A stretch of DNA of 51,950 nucleotides from Streptomyces graminilatus (GTDB lineage: Bacteria; Actinomycetota; Actinomycetes; Streptomycetales; Streptomycetaceae), in the NCBI RefSeq assembly GCF_001418565.1, contig NZ_LIQQ01000155.1, positions 1 through 51,950 of the forward strand, written 5' to 3'. Below, one piece after another: positions 18,411-29,133 of the stretch. Each line of letters starts with the position of its first letter. Within the stretch, counting starts at the first letter, position 1. The position numbers and the translations under genes were made by a program. Under the pieces are notes generated by a model. The model was not told the DNA's origin and searched no databases. It saw nothing but the letters and a program-made list of their open reading frames with translations.

Positions 18411-19601
18411 CTACGACACCTGAAGCTCCAGGATCCGGTCGTCCCCCCTCTCCGGGGACCCCCTCCCGTCCGTCTCGCTCGTCATCAGCCACAGCTTGTC
18501 GCCGCCCGCCGACACGACCGTACGGAGCCTGCCGTAGCGGCCCTTCAGGAACGCCTGCGGGGCCGCCGACGCCTCCGTGCCCTTCAGGGGGATCCGCCAC
18601 AGGCGCTGCCCCTTCAGCCCCGCCATCCATATCGAGCCCTCGGCGTACGCGATGCCGCTGGGGGACGCCTCGTCCGTGTGCCACTGGGCGACGGGGTTGT
18701 GGAACGCGGGGTCGTCGCTGTGGCCCTCAGCCTCGGGCCAGCCGTAGTTGTCGCCCGGCTTGATCTGGTTCAGCTCGTCCCAGGTGTCCTGGCCGAACTC
18801 CGAGGCGAACAGCCGCTGCTTCCGGTCCCAGGCGAGGCCCTGCACATTGCGGTGGCCGTACGAGTACACCGGGGAGTCGGGGAAGGGGTTGCCCGGGGCG
18901 GGTTCGCCTTCCGGGGTCAGGCGCAGGATCTTGCCGCCCAGTGATGCCTTGTCCTGGGCCAGCCCGGTGTCGCCGCTCTCGCCGGTGCCCGCGTACAGCA
19001 TCCCGTCCGGGCCGAAGGCGATCCGGCCGCCGTTGTGGATGTAGCCCTTGGGGATGCCACGCAGGACCGTGTCGGGGGCGCCCAACCGCTCGCCCGCCGG
19101 TTTCTCCTCCTCGTACAGCATGCGGGCGATCCGGTTGTCCGAGTCGGTCGTGAAGTAGGCGTAGACCATGTGGTCAGACGCGAAGGACGGCGACAGCGCG
19201 AGGCCCAGCAGACCGCCCTCGCCGGCGGCGGAGACGCCCGGCACCTCGCCCACCTCGGATTTCTTGCCCGTCTTCGTGTCGACCCGGGTGATCGTGCCGT
19301 CGTCGCGGGAGGAGACCAGCAGATCGCCGTCCGGCAGCGGGGCCAGGCCCCAGGGGGTCTTCAGGCCCTCGGCGACCGTGCGCACCACCCTCACAGAGCC
19401 CTTGGCGGGCGGGGCGGACTCGGTCACCCGCGCCGGGGGTGACGACCGCGCGCTCGTACGGCCCGGCGGCGCACTGCCGTCCCCGCCCGGGCCACCGCCG
19501 TCCCCCCGCTCGCCGGAGGAGCAGCCGGACGCGAGCAGGAGCGTGGCCGCCGCCAGTACGGCCGTCAGGGCTCCGCGTTGCACGATCCTGGTCACGATCA
19601 T
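18411..19601 (-). CDS. PQQ-dependent sugar dehydrogenase-like lipoprotein
   Basis: A 396-aa exported lipoprotein of the soluble aldose/glucose dehydrogenase family, a six-bladed beta propeller that oxidises sugars with PQQ. The N-terminus is a lipoprotein signal (TAVLAAATLLLASGC, lipobox Cys), then a Ser/Pro/Gly-rich linker. The propeller has LKTPWGLAPLPDGDLLVSSR, GEGGLLGLALSPSF, YIHNGGRIAFGPDGMLYAG, HRNVQGLAWD and DNYGWPEAEGH, which match the family. ATG 19601 is preceded by AAGG; an in-frame ATG at 19631 is an alternative. It converges on the RelE-like gene. Whether the producer makes PQQ is not visible here. Confidence 0.92.
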   Translation of the reverse strand: MIVTRIVQRGALTAVLAAATLLLASGCSSGERGDGGGPGGDGSAPPGRTSARSSPPARVTESAPPAKGSVRVVRTVAEGLKTPWGLAPLPDGDLLVSSRDDGTITRVDTKTGKKSEVGEVPGVSAAGEGGLLGLALSPSFASDHMVYAYFTTDSDNRIARMLYEEEKPAGERLGAPDTVLRGIPKGYIHNGGRIAFGPDGMLYAGTGESGDTGLAQDKASLGGKILRLTPEGEPAPGNPFPDSPVYSYGHRNVQGLAWDRKQRLFASEFGQDTWDELNQIKPGDNYGWPEAEGHSDDPAFHNPVAQWHTDEASPSGIAYAEGSIWMAGLKGQRLWRIPLKGTEASAAPQAFLKGRYGRLRTVVSAGGDKLWLMTSETDGRGSPERGDDRILELQVS

Positions 19602-19672
19602 GGTCCCTTCGACGCGCGGCGGGTTCTCCATGTCATACACCGCTCGCGCCCCACGAGTTCCCGATTCCGGCC

Positions 19673-20695
19673 TCAGTCCCACGATCCCTGGGCCCTGGGC
19701 AGTGCCGCCACCTCGGCCAGGTCCGCCGCCGACAGCCGCAGCGGCGCGGCCCCCGCGTTCTGCGCCACCCACCGCTCGTGCTTCGCCCCCGGTACGGGCA
19801 CCACGTGCCGGCCCTGCGCGAGCACCCACGCCAGCGCCACCTGGGCCGGGACGACGTCCGGACCGATCCGGCCCGCCACCCGGCGCAGGCCCGCCACGAT
19901 CGGCTGGTTCGCGGCCATCATCTCGGCCGTGAAGCGGGGATGACGGGCCCGGATGTCCTCCCGTTCGAAACCCTCGCCCGGAGTCAGCGTCCCGGTCAGG
20001 AAGCCGTTGCCCAGGGGCATCGCCGCCAGAAAGCCGACCCCGCGCGCGGCGCACCACGGCAGCAGCGTGTCCAGCGCCTCCCTCGACCACACCGACAGCT
20101 CGGCCTGCACCGCGCTGACCGGAAACACCTGCTGCACCCGCTCCAGCTGGCGGATCGTCGCGTCGTGCAGCCGCGCCCCCGCCCCGGCCCCCGCACCGGT
20201 CCCCGTACGGCGCTCGGCCCGCGCGCCCATCGCGGACAGGCCCAGCGCCCGCACCTTTCCCGCCTGTACGAGCTCCGCGAGCGCGCCCCAGGTCTCCTCG
20301 ACGGGTACCTCCGGGTCCGCGCGGTGCAGTTGGTACAGGTCGATGACGTCCGTCTGGAGACGGCGCAGCGAGGCGTCGCAAGCCCGTTTGACGTATCCGG
20401 GGCGGCCGTTGGCCACGATGTGCTGATCACCCACCAGCAGACCGACCTTCGTCGACACGAAGGCGTCCCGGCGCCGCTCCCGCAACACCCGTCCCACCAG
20501 CAGCTCGTTGGTGAACGGGCCGTACATGTCGGCGGTGTCCAGCAGCGTCGAGCCCTCGTCCAGGGCCCGGTGCACGGCCCGCACCGACTCGTCGCCACGC
20601 CGCCGGGAGGCGCTGTACGCCCAGGTCATCGGCATGCACCCGAGGCCGACCGCCCCCACTTCGAGCGCCGTCGCGCCGATCGTCCTGCGCTCCAC
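19673..20695 (-). CDS. Aldo/keto reductase
   Basis: A 340-aa NADPH-dependent oxidoreductase of the AKR superfamily (TIM barrel). The catalytic tetrad is visible: Asp and Tyr in LLDTADMYGPFTNE, Lys in FVSTKVGLLV, and His in DLYQLHRAD. The C-terminal cofactor loop is HVVPVPGAKHERWVAQNAGA. A Gly/Ala-rich insertion (RTGTGAGAGAGARL) is unusual and likely a surface loop. GTG 20695 (VERRTIGATALEVG) is the preferred start because the protein then begins at the first conserved strand; GTG 20746 in frame would add 17 residues. It is divergent from the dehydrogenase at 20771 and shares a palindromic region with it. The substrate is unknown. Confidence 0.92.
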   Translation of the reverse strand: MERRTIGATALEVGAVGLGCMPMTWAYSASRRRGDESVRAVHRALDEGSTLLDTADMYGPFTNELLVGRVLRERRRDAFVSTKVGLLVGDQHIVANGRPGYVKRACDASLRRLQTDVIDLYQLHRADPEVPVEETWGALAELVQAGKVRALGLSAMGARAERRTGTGAGAGAGARLHDATIRQLERVQQVFPVSAVQAELSVWSREALDTLLPWCAARGVGFLAAMPLGNGFLTGTLTPGEGFEREDIRARHPRFTAEMMAANQPIVAGLRRVAGRIGPDVVPAQVALAWVLAQGRHVVPVPGAKHERWVAQNAGAAPLRLSAADLAEVAALPRAQGSWD

Positions 20696-20731
20696 CTGGT
20701 CGTGAACCTCTCTCTGCTCGCCCCCAAACCT

Positions 20732-20753
20732 AACCTCTGTACGCACAGGGGTT
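20732..20753. promoter_or_regulatory. Imperfect palindrome between AKR and D-2-hydroxyacid dehydrogenase genes
   Basis: AACCTCTGT-ACGC-ACAGGGGTT is an inverted repeat with 8 of 9 positions matching. It ends 4 bp before the TAGGCT -10 of the rightward gene. It is a good candidate operator. Confidence 0.5.
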
Positions 20754-20757
20754 CGCC

Positions 20758-20763
20758 TAGGCT
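20758..20763 (+). promoter_or_regulatory. -10 element of the D-2-hydroxyacid dehydrogenase gene
   Basis: TAGGCT lies 7 nt before ATG 20771, suggesting a leaderless mRNA. Confidence 0.5.
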
Positions 20764-20770
20764 CGTGACC

Positions 20771-21721
20771 ATGACTGCTGACGTGTGGCTCCCCATCCCG
20801 CCGGAGGAGATCGAGGGCCTGCCCGAAGGGCCCAACTACCTCTTCTGGAACGGCGATCACGACTACCCGGGGAACCCGGCCGACTGTGTGTTCTACGTCG
20901 TCCCGTACATGAAGCCCGTCGAGGTCTGCGTACGTCCCCTGCCCGCCATGACGGGTGTCCGCGTGGTGCAGACGCTGACCGCGGGCGTCGACAACGTCCA
21001 GCCCGGGCTCGCGTACCTGCCCGCAGGCGTACCGCTGTGCAACGCGCGCGGTGTGCACGAGGCGAGCACCGGGGAACTGGCCCTCACCCTGATCCTGGCC
21101 TCCCTGCGCGGCATCCCCGAGTTCGTGCGGGCGCAGGACAAGGGGGAGTGGCGGGGCGGCTTCCGGCCGGCGCTCGCCGACAAGAGCGCCCTCATCGTCG
21201 GCTACGGGGCCATCGGCGCGGCCATCGAGGACCGGCTCGCGCCCTTCGAGCTCGCGCGGGTGGCGCGCGTCGCGCGCTCTGAGCGCACCACGGCGCGCGG
21301 ACCGGTGCATCCGCTCACCGAACTGCCCGCCCTCCTGCCCGAAGCCGACATAGTGATCCTCGCCACTCCTCTCACCGATCAGACAAGAGGGCTGGTGAAC
21401 GCCGATTTCCTGGCCCGGATGAAGGACGGGGCACTCCTCGTGAACGTGGCCCGCGGGCCCGTCGTCGACACCAAGGCGCTGCTCGCCGAGCTGGAGTCCG
21501 GGCGCCTCACGGCCGCCCTGGACGTCACCGACCCCGAGCCGCTGCCTCCGGGGCACCCGTTGTGGCAGGCGCCCGGAGTGCTGATCAGCCCCCATGTCGG
21601 CGGCCCCACGTCCGCGTTCCGGCCGCGCGCCGAGCGGCTGCTGGTGGACCAGCTGGGCCGGTTCCTGAACCGGGAGCCGTTGCGGAACGTGATCCTTACG
21701 ACGGGGGCGGCCGGCGCGTAG
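20771..21721 (+). CDS. D-2-hydroxyacid dehydrogenase
   Basis: A 316-aa NAD(P)-dependent oxidoreductase of the D-isomer-specific 2-hydroxyacid dehydrogenase family. It shows VVQTLTAGVDNV, the Rossmann glycine motif ALIVGYGAIGAAIEDRLAP, then ATPLTDQTRGLVNADFLARMKDGALLVNVARGPVVDTKAL (Arg of the catalytic Arg-Glu-His set), DVTDPEPLPPGHPLW (Glu) and ISPHVGGPT (His). Length is typical. The substrate, perhaps phosphoglycerate-like, glyoxylate or an aromatic 2-oxoacid, cannot be decided. ATG 20771 with an adjacent -10 suggests leaderless expression, probably co-regulated with the divergent aldo/keto reductase. Confidence 0.93.
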   Translation: MTADVWLPIPPEEIEGLPEGPNYLFWNGDHDYPGNPADCVFYVVPYMKPVEVCVRPLPAMTGVRVVQTLTAGVDNVQPGLAYLPAGVPLCNARGVHEASTGELALTLILASLRGIPEFVRAQDKGEWRGGFRPALADKSALIVGYGAIGAAIEDRLAPFELARVARVARSERTTARGPVHPLTELPALLPEADIVILATPLTDQTRGLVNADFLARMKDGALLVNVARGPVVDTKALLAELESGRLTAALDVTDPEPLPPGHPLWQAPGVLISPHVGGPTSAFRPRAERLLVDQLGRFLNREPLRNVILTTGAAGA

Positions 21722-21746
21722 TCCGGTTCGGACACCCTTCGCATTC

Positions 21747-21760
21747 CCCCGTATGCGGGG
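21747..21760 (+). terminator. Short hairpin after the dehydrogenase gene
   Basis: CCCCG-TATG-CGGGG is a 5-bp stem, 25 nt after the stop, without a U-tract. It is a weak terminator candidate. Confidence 0.35.
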
Positions 21761-21803
21761 TGTGTCGCTGCCGCCGTCCGCCGTTACGGAGAGTAGAGGA
21801 ACT

Positions 21804-21818
21804 ATGTCCCTGAGTGAC
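21804..21818 (+). promoter_or_regulatory. Candidate BldD box upstream of the cdgE-like gene
   Basis: ATGTCCCTGAGTGAC fits the BldD consensus nTnACnC(A/T)GnGTnAn, as I remember it, at all fixed positions except one (T for A at position 4). It overlaps the -35 position expected for the TATCGT -10 at 21829. S. coelicolor cdgE is a reported BldD target. Confidence 0.5.
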
Positions 21819-21828
21819 GAGACTGGTG

Positions 21829-21834
21829 TATCGT
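21829..21834 (+). promoter_or_regulatory. -10 element upstream of the cdgE-like gene
   Basis: TATCGT, with a 17-bp spacer from 21806-21811 inside the BldD-like box. A second -10-like GACATT (21877-21882) lies 7 nt before GTG 21890, so there may be both a leadered and a leaderless transcript. Confidence 0.4.
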
Positions 21835-21889
21835 CCCGACAGGGGCTGCGCCGCGAACCGTTCGGCGCCGGGGATGGACATTGCAGACT

Positions 21890-24800
21890 GTGAGGGGGGC
21901 GACGGGCGATGCACGGCCAATGGACGAACGATCCGACGCGGCAAGGCCGCCGGCGGCGACCCTGGCGTACGGCCACGCGCAGACGCGGCCACGGCAGCCA
22001 TCATCAGCACCGCCGGCCCAGCGGGCGCCGGAGGCACACCCACACCGCGCCGCCGGCACCCGGCGCGCACCCCGCGCGGGGGCTCCCGCCGGCCACGGCC
22101 GCGGTGCGGGCCCGGGGCGTCCGGTGAGTTCCCCCGGAGCGCTGCTGGCCCGCCGACCGGTCCCCGGCAGTGGCGCGAGCCTGGTCTCGCAGCTCGTGCT
22201 GGCCCTGGTCTGCGCGGGATACGCCGTCGGTTCCGCGCTCGGCTGGGGCTCACCCCGGCTCGCCCTGATCATGGGTGACTTCGGCCTGAGCGTCGCGGCG
22301 GCCACCGCGGCCGTGTCCTGCTTCCTCTACGCCCGCCGCCGGATCCGCTTCCGACCCGCCTGGCTGCTGTTCGGGCTGTCGTCCGCCATGGCCTCCCTGG
22401 GCAACCTCGTCTGGGGGTGGTACGAGGTCGTGCTCGACGAGACCGTGCCCAGCCCCAGCTTCGCCGACCTGTTCTTCCTGTGCTTCGCGCCACCCGCCAT
22501 CGTGGGACTCCTGGTCCTCGCCAAGCGGCCGGTGACGAAGGCCGGCTGGGTCTGCATGGTCCTGGACGCCTGGCTGATCGGCGGCTCGCTGCTCACCCTG
22601 TCCTGGAGTCTCGCCCTGGCACAGGCGGCCAAGGCGGACGGGCCGAGCGTCGCGCACACCGCGCTGTCGCTGGCCTATCCGCTGCTCGACATCGCCCTCG
22701 TCAGCATGGTCCTCGCGCTGCACTTCCGGCGCTCGACCGGCAAACGCTCCGCCGCGAACACCGCGATCGGCGCGCTCGCCCTGACCGTCGGCTGCGACGC
22801 CCTGTTCACCTCGCCCCTGATGCACAACAGCTACCACTCGGGCCAACTGCTCGACGCGGGCTGGTTCGCGGGCTCGCTGCTGCTGGCGTACGCCCCCTGG
22901 GTCGACTCCGGACAGAGCGCCCCGGGCGAGCCCGAGGGGCACACGCGCGTGGTGCACGAACACCGCCCCGCGCGGCAGCACCCGGACCGGCCCGGGGGAC
23001 AGCGGCCCGTACTCCGCCAGGGCCAGGCGCCCGCAGCCGGCCAGGGACGCGTGCATCCGCCCGCACCGGGAGGCGAGCACAGCAGGTATCCGGCCACCCG
23101 GCCCATCACCGGCTCGCTGGCGGCGCTCACGCCGTATCTGGCCGCCGCCGTGTGCACGCTGGGCGTTCTCTACAACGTTCTCAACGGCCGCAGCCCGGAC
23201 CGCGTCGTCCTCATCACCGCGGGTGGCGTCGTCCTCGCGCTGGTCATGCGCCAGGGCATCATGCTGCTCGACAACATCACCCTCACCCAGGAACTGGCCC
23301 AGAAGGAGAACCACTTCCGCTCCCTGGTCCAGGGCTCCAGCGACGTCATCATGATCGCCGCTCCGACCGGGATGCTGCGCTACGTCAGCCCGGCCGCCGC
23401 CGGGGTCTACGGACGGGCCGCCGAGGAACTCGTGGGCACCGAACTGGCCCATCTCATCCACCCGGAGGACCTGGGCTGCGTGGTGCACGAAGTGCGCCGC
23501 TTCCTCGCCGCCAGCCCCGGCGACGAACCCACCACCCGCATCGAGTGCCGCTTCAAGTCCGGCGACGGAGGCTGGCTGAACGTCGAGTCCACCGTCAACC
23601 GGCACCACGGAGGCCTCATCTTCAACAGCCGGGACGTCACCGAGCGGGTGCGGCTCCAGGCCCAGTTGCAGCACAACGCCGAGCACGACCCGCTCACCGA
23701 CCTGCCCAACCGCGCGCTGTTCACCCAGCGTGTGCAGCAGGCCCTGTCCGGCCGCCGCTCCACCGACCGGGGCACGGCCGTCCTCTTCATCGACCTCGAC
23801 GGCTTCAAGGCCGTCAACGACACCATCGGCCACCAGGCCGGGGATGAACTGCTCGTCCAGGCCGCCCGCAGGCTCCAGGACGCCGTCCGGTACGGGGACA
23901 CCGCCTCCCGCCTCGGCGGTGACGAGTTCGCCGCCCTGATCGTCGGGGACGGCACCCGGGACCGTACGGCACGCGAGCGCCACATAGGGGAACTGGCCGA
24001 CCGGCTGCGGCTCACCCTCTCCCAGCCCTACGACATCGACGGCAACGATGTCCGGGTCAACGCCTCGATCGGTGTCGCCTTCGCCGAGCCGGGCCTCGGC
24101 GCGGGCGAACTGCTGCGCAACGCCGACCTGGCGATGTACCGCGCCAAGGCCTCCGGCAAGGGCCGCGTCGAGCTCTACGCGCCCCAGATGCAGCAGGACG
24201 TCGTACGCAAGGCGGAGCTGGCCACGCGCCTGCGTGCCGCACTGCACGACGGCGAGTTCGCGCTGCTGCACCAGCCCGTGGTGGCGCTGGACAGTGGCCG
24301 GATCACGTCGGTCTCCGCCCAGGCGCGCTGGCGCTCCTCCCAGGGAGTGCTCTTCACCCCCGCCGAGTTCCTGCGCGTCACCGAGGACAGCGACAAGACG
24401 GCCGAGCTGGACCGCTGGATGCTGGAGGAGGCCGTCGAACAGGCCGCCGAACGTGCCGCGACCGGTCTCGCCGTACCCGTCGGCGTCCGGATGAGCGCCC
24501 GGCGGATCCTCGACCGCTCCCTGCCCCTCGGGTCGATCGAGACCCTGCTGACCCGTCACGGGCTGCCCACCGGCGCCCTGGAGATCGAACTGACCGACAC
24601 CGACCCCCGGGTCTCCCTCGACGAGCTGGAGCGCCGGCTGAACGCCTTCAGACGCCTCGGCGTCCGGATCGCGCTGGACGGCTTCGGCAGCGGCTACGCG
24701 GCGATCACGGCGCTGCGCCGGCTCCCCGTCGACGTACTGAGACTCGACCGCGGTCTGGTCGACGGCGTCGTCGAGTCCGCGCGGCTGCACAAGATCACCA

Positions 24801-25114
24801 GCGGGCTGCTCAGAATCGCCGGCGACCTCGGGCTCCAGTCCGTGGCCGACGGCGTGGACCTGCCCGAGCAGGTGACCGCCCTGCGCGCGATGGGCTGCAC
24901 GCACGGGCAGGGCATGGCCTTCTCCGGGCCGCTGGACGAGTACCGGCTGCGCCGGGCCCTGTCCACGGGCCGCTATCCGGTGCCGAAGGGCCCGGCCGAG
25001 CCCGCGTTCGCGGGCGGCGGTCCGGGGGTGTACACAAGTACAGGTGTGCCCGCTGTTTTCGGAGGCGGAACAGCCCTCCGTTCACATAATGAGACTCCCG
25101 TCCCACCCACTTGA
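21890..25114 (+). CDS. cdgE: Membrane PAS-GGDEF-EAL diguanylate cyclase (CdgE type)
   Basis: The protein (1074 aa from GTG 21890; ATG 21920 is possible) has a disordered Pro/Arg/Ala N-terminus of about 80 residues, an array of roughly nine or ten membrane helices (about 95-470) interrupted by a Pro/Gln/His-rich insertion, a PAS domain ([19 protein letters not shown] onward), a GGDEF domain and an EAL domain. GGDEF (676-680) is intact and preceded by an RYGD inhibitory I-site (667-670) at the correct spacing. The EAL domain lacks key residues: EAL is replaced by AQA (SVSAQARW), DDFG by DGFG, and the ExVE loop reads ADGVD. It should therefore make, not degrade, c-di-GMP. Its place just before ilvB matches S. 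coelicolor CdgE (SCO5511). Confidence 0.88.
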   Translation: MRGATGDARPMDERSDAARPPAATLAYGHAQTRPRQPSSAPPAQRAPEAHPHRAAGTRRAPRAGAPAGHGRGAGPGRPVSSPGALLARRPVPGSGASLVSQLVLALVCAGYAVGSALGWGSPRLALIMGDFGLSVAAATAAVSCFLYARRRIRFRPAWLLFGLSSAMASLGNLVWGWYEVVLDETVPSPSFADLFFLCFAPPAIVGLLVLAKRPVTKAGWVCMVLDAWLIGGSLLTLSWSLALAQAAKADGPSVAHTALSLAYPLLDIALVSMVLALHFRRSTGKRSAANTAIGALALTVGCDALFTSPLMHNSYHSGQLLDAGWFAGSLLLAYAPWVDSGQSAPGEPEGHTRVVHEHRPARQHPDRPGGQRPVLRQGQAPAAGQGRVHPPAPGGEHSRYPATRPITGSLAALTPYLAAAVCTLGVLYNVLNGRSPDRVVLITAGGVVLALVMRQGIMLLDNITLTQELAQKENHFRSLVQGSSDVIMIAAPTGMLRYVSPAAAGVYGRAAEELVGTELAHLIHPEDLGCVVHEVRRFLAASPGDEPTTRIECRFKSGDGGWLNVESTVNRHHGGLIFNSRDVTERVRLQAQLQHNAEHDPLTDLPNRALFTQRVQQALSGRRSTDRGTAVLFIDLDGFKAVNDTIGHQAGDELLVQAARRLQDAVRYGDTASRLGGDEFAALIVGDGTRDRTARERHIGELADRLRLTLSQPYDIDGNDVRVNASIGVAFAEPGLGAGELLRNADLAMYRAKASGKGRVELYAPQMQQDVVRKAELATRLRAALHDGEFALLHQPVVALDSGRITSVSAQARWRSSQGVLFTPAEFLRVTEDSDKTAELDRWMLEEAVEQAAERAATGLAVPVGVRMSARRILDRSLPLGSIETLLTRHGLPTGALEIELTDTDPRVSLDELERRLNAFRRLGVRIALDGFGSGYAAITALRRLPVDVLRLDRGLVDGVVESARLHKITSGLLRIAGDLGLQSVADGVDLPEQVTALRAMGCTHGQGMAFSGPLDEYRLRRALSTGRYPVPKGPAEPAFAGGGPGVYTSTGVPAVFGGGTALRSHNETPVPPT

Positions 25115-25119
25115 CAGTC
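25060..25119 (+). promoter_or_regulatory. Possible promoter region of ilvBNC within the end of cdgE
   Basis: CATAAT at 25084-25089 is the best -10 upstream of the leader peptide. A dyad CGGAGG / CCTCCG (25060-25065 / 25075-25080) sits just before it. TTGACA at 25111-25116 looks like a perfect -35, but no convincing -10 follows at the right distance. Confidence 0.35.
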
Positions 25120-25130
25120 GGTGTGCGCCG

Positions 25131-25139
25131 GGGGGAGGG
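25131..25139 (+). promoter_or_regulatory. Ribosome binding site of the ilvB leader peptide
   Basis: GGGGGAGGG lies 8 nt before ATG 25148, strong enough to ensure efficient leader translation. Confidence 0.7.
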
Positions 25140-25147
25140 TCGACCCC

Positions 25148-25189
25148 ATGCGCACCCGAATTCTCGTACTTGGAAAGCGCGTCGGCTGA
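25148..25189 (+). CDS. ilvB leader peptide (attenuator)
   Basis: A 13-aa ORF encoding [13 protein letters not shown]. It has consecutive Ile-Leu-Val-Leu codons (ATT CTC GTA CTT), several of them uncommon in this genome, plus a later Val. A strong ribosome site precedes it and an intrinsic terminator follows 57 nt after its stop. This is the classical arrangement for attenuation by charged branched-chain tRNAs: ribosome stalling at the Ile-Leu-Val run would favour an antiterminator and allow ilvBNC transcription. Leader peptides of this type upstream of actinobacterial ilvB have been described. Confidence 0.85.
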   Translation: MRTRILVLGKRVG

Positions 25190-25228
25190 CGCTGGTGAAC
25201 GTTTCGGACGGACCCGGAACTCCCAGCG
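25179..25228 (+). promoter_or_regulatory. Alternative RNA pairings between ilvB leader peptide and terminator
   Basis: GCGTC-ggct-GACGC (25179-25192) spans the leader stop. CGCTGG (25190-25195) can instead pair with CCAGCG (25223-25228). The two pairings compete for the same bases, as expected for an attenuator. I cannot identify the antiterminator with certainty by eye. Confidence 0.45.
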
Positions 25229-25245
25229 ACCGCACCCGGCGCGCT

Positions 25246-25279
25246 CCCCTCGCTTGCCTCACGGCACGAGGGGTTTTTT
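25246..25279 (+). terminator. ilvB attenuator terminator
   Basis: Arms CCCCTCG (25246-25252) and CGAGGGG (25267-25273) with an inner TGCC/GGCA stem are followed by TTTTTT (25274-25279). It is a textbook intrinsic terminator located 92 nt before the ilvB start. Confidence 0.88.
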
Positions 25280-25370
25280 GTTGCACCGGAACCGGTCGAT
25301 CAGCGACGCAACCGCAACGCACACCGCACAAACCTCGCAAAAAACCCTCAGCATCGAGAAGAGAATGCCG

Positions 25371-27218
25371 ATGACCGAGCAGGCCACCGGGGCCCATCAC
25401 CCGCAGCCGCGGCCCCGTTCCGGAGGACACCAGTCCGCCCCCGAGCACGTGACGGGTGCGAAGTCCCTCATCCGCTCGCTTGAGGAGGTCGGGGCCGAGA
25501 CGGTGTTCGGCATTCCCGGGGGCACGATCCTGCCGGCGTACGACCCGATGATGGACTCCACGCGGGTGCGCCACGTGCTGGTCCGGCACGAGCAGGGCGC
25601 CGGCCACGCGGCCACCGGTTACGCGCAGGCCACCGGCAAGGTCGGCGTCTGCATGGCGACCAGCGGCCCCGGTGCCACCAACCTGGTGACCCCGATCGCG
25701 GACGCGCACATGGACTCGGTGCCGCTCGTGGCGATCACCGGGCAGGTCGTGTCCAAGGCGATCGGCACGGACGCCTTCCAGGAGGCGGACATCGTCGGCA
25801 TCACCATGCCGATCACCAAGCACAGCTTCCTGGTCACCAAGGCGGAGGACATCCCCCGGGCGATCGCGGAGGCCTTCCACATCGCCTCCACCGGCCGCCC
25901 GGGCCCGGTCCTGGTCGACATCCCCAAGGACATCCTCCAGGCCCAGACCGTCTTCCAGTGGCCGCCGGTCACCGACCTGCCCGGCTACCGCCCGGTGACC
26001 AAGCCGCACGCCAAGCAGATCCGCGAGGCCGCCAAGCTGATCACCGCCGCCAAGCGGCCGGTGCTGTACGTCGGCGGCGGCGTCATCAAGGCGAAGGCCA
26101 CGGCCGAGCTGAAGGTCCTCGCCGAACTCACCGGAGCGCCCGTCACCACCACCCTGATGGCGCTCGGCGCGTTCCCCGACAGCCACCCGCTGCACGTGGG
26201 AATGCCGGGCATGCACGGTGCGGTCACCGCCGTCACCGCGCTTCAGAAGGCCGACCTGATCGTCGCCCTCGGAGCCCGCTTCGACGACCGTGTCACCGGC
26301 AAGCTGTCCAGCTTCGCCCCGCACGCCAAGATCGTCCACGCCGACATCGACCCGGCGGAGATCGGCAAGAACCGCGCCGCCGACGTCCCGATCGTCGGGG
26401 ACGCCCGCGAGGTCATCGCCGACCTGGTCCAGGCGGTGCAGAAGGAGCACAGCGAGGGTCACACCGGCGACTACGCCGCCTGGTGGAAGGACCTCAACCG
26501 CTGGCGCGAGACCTACCCGCTGGGCTACGAGCAGCCCGACAACGGCTCGCTCTCCCCGCAGAAGGTCATCGAGCGCATCGGACAGCTCGCCCCCGAGGGC
26601 ACGATCTTCACGGCGGGCGTCGGCCAGCACCAGATGTGGGCCGCGCACTACATCCAGTACGAGAAGCCCGCGACCTGGCTGAACTCCGGCGGCGCCGGAA
26701 CGATGGGGTACGCGGTCCCCGCCGCGATGGGAGCCAAGGCCGGCGCCCCGGACCGTACGGTCTGGGCGATCGACGGCGACGGCTGCTTCCAGATGACCAA
26801 CCAGGAACTCACCACCTGCGCGCTCAACAACATCCCGATCAAGGTCGCCGTCATCAACAACGGCGCCCTCGGGATGGTCCGCCAGTGGCAGACCCTGTTC
26901 TACAACCAGCGCTACTCCAACACCGTGCTGCACTCCGGTCCGGACGACGTCAACCCGCAGGCCAGGGGCACCCGCGTCCCGGACTTCGTGAAGCTGGCCG
27001 AGGCGATGGGCTGCTACTCGATCCGCTGCGAGTCCCCCGACGACCTCGACAAGGTCATCGAGGAGGCGAACTCGATCAACGACCGCCCCGTCGTGATCGA
27101 CTTCATCGTCCACGAGGACGCCATGGTGTGGCCGATGGTCGCCGCCGGCACCTCGAACGACGAGATCATGGCCGCCCGGGACGTCCGCCCCGACTTCGGC
27201 GACAACGAAGACGACTGA
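25371..27218 (+). CDS. ilvB: Acetolactate (acetohydroxyacid) synthase large subunit
   Basis: The 615-aa catalytic subunit condenses pyruvate with pyruvate or 2-oxobutyrate in the first shared step of Val/Leu/Ile synthesis, using TPP, FAD and Mg2+. It shows [16 protein letters not shown], the catalytic Glu74 in [15 protein letters not shown], the central FAD-binding region with GMHGAVTAV and [13 protein letters not shown], and the TPP motif [17 protein letters not shown] through [16 protein letters not shown] 25371 is chosen over ATG 25365 because GAAGAG sits at the right distance. It heads ilvB-ilvN-ilvC, with a leader-peptide attenuator upstream. The N-terminal 25 residues are a His/Pro/Gln-rich tail. 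Confidence 0.97.
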   Translation: MTEQATGAHHPQPRPRSGGHQSAPEHVTGAKSLIRSLEEVGAETVFGIPGGTILPAYDPMMDSTRVRHVLVRHEQGAGHAATGYAQATGKVGVCMATSGPGATNLVTPIADAHMDSVPLVAITGQVVSKAIGTDAFQEADIVGITMPITKHSFLVTKAEDIPRAIAEAFHIASTGRPGPVLVDIPKDILQAQTVFQWPPVTDLPGYRPVTKPHAKQIREAAKLITAAKRPVLYVGGGVIKAKATAELKVLAELTGAPVTTTLMALGAFPDSHPLHVGMPGMHGAVTAVTALQKADLIVALGARFDDRVTGKLSSFAPHAKIVHADIDPAEIGKNRAADVPIVGDAREVIADLVQAVQKEHSEGHTGDYAAWWKDLNRWRETYPLGYEQPDNGSLSPQKVIERIGQLAPEGTIFTAGVGQHQMWAAHYIQYEKPATWLNSGGAGTMGYAVPAAMGAKAGAPDRTVWAIDGDGCFQMTNQELTTCALNNIPIKVAVINNGALGMVRQWQTLFYNQRYSNTVLHSGPDDVNPQARGTRVPDFVKLAEAMGCYSIRCESPDDLDKVIEEANSINDRPVVIDFIVHEDAMVWPMVAAGTSNDEIMAARDVRPDFGDNEDD

Positions 27219-27237
27219 GCGAGAGAGACCCCCAGAC

Positions 27238-28882
<1,645 letters not shown>

Positions 28883-28894
28883 GCCGTGAGCGAT

Positions 28895-28921
28895 GGGGCC
28901 GTGGCGGCATGCCGCGGCCCC
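28895..28921 (+). terminator. Terminator after ilvC
   Basis: Arms GGGGCCG (28895-28901) and CGGCCCC (28915-28921) flank a GCGGCATGCCGC palindrome, giving a very stable hairpin 12 nt after the ilvC stop. ATT follows, so the U-tract is weak. Confidence 0.65.
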
Positions 28922-29003
28922 ATTGCCTAACCCTGGGTAAGGCCTTGTCCGCGTTGATCGGCCACGGATGAGTGATCCTTTCGCGTAGGCGCAAATGTGC
29001 CCC

Positions 29004-29032
29004 TTGCGCGCCACTACACTGCCGTACAACAT
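29004..29032 (+). promoter_or_regulatory. Probable serA promoter
   Basis: TTGCGC (29004-29009) and CAACAT/TACAAC (29025-29032) are plausible -35 and -10 elements, giving a leader of about 95 nt. Confidence 0.4.
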
Positions 29033-29087
29033 TCGCGTCAGGCCCACAGCGTCGTGCGTCTCCACGCGGTAGCCCCTCCACCGCCTG

Positions 29088-29105
29088 CGGCCGTCGGGAC
29101 GGCCG
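29088..29105 (+). promoter_or_regulatory. Hairpin in the serA leader
   Basis: CGGCCGT-cggg-ACGGCCG is a perfect 7-bp stem inside an outer TGCGG/CCGCA pairing, 28 nt before serA. It is followed by GAGTGAGGA, the likely ribosome site, so it could influence translation. Confidence 0.35.
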
Positions 29106-29133
29106 TCCGCATAGGACTGAGTGAGGACCTCAC

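Noticed and set aside
20427..20639. Small minus-strand frame inside the aldo/keto reductase gene.
   Set aside because: It is an out-of-frame shadow of a clear gene.
25111..25116. TTGACA as the -35 of the ilvB promoter.
   Set aside because: Perfect hexamer but no convincing -10 15-19 bp downstream; kept only as a minor possibility.
25148..25371. A T-box riboswitch upstream of ilvB.
   Set aside because: No T-box motif or specifier stem is visible, and a leader peptide with Ile-Leu-Val-Leu codons explains the terminator.
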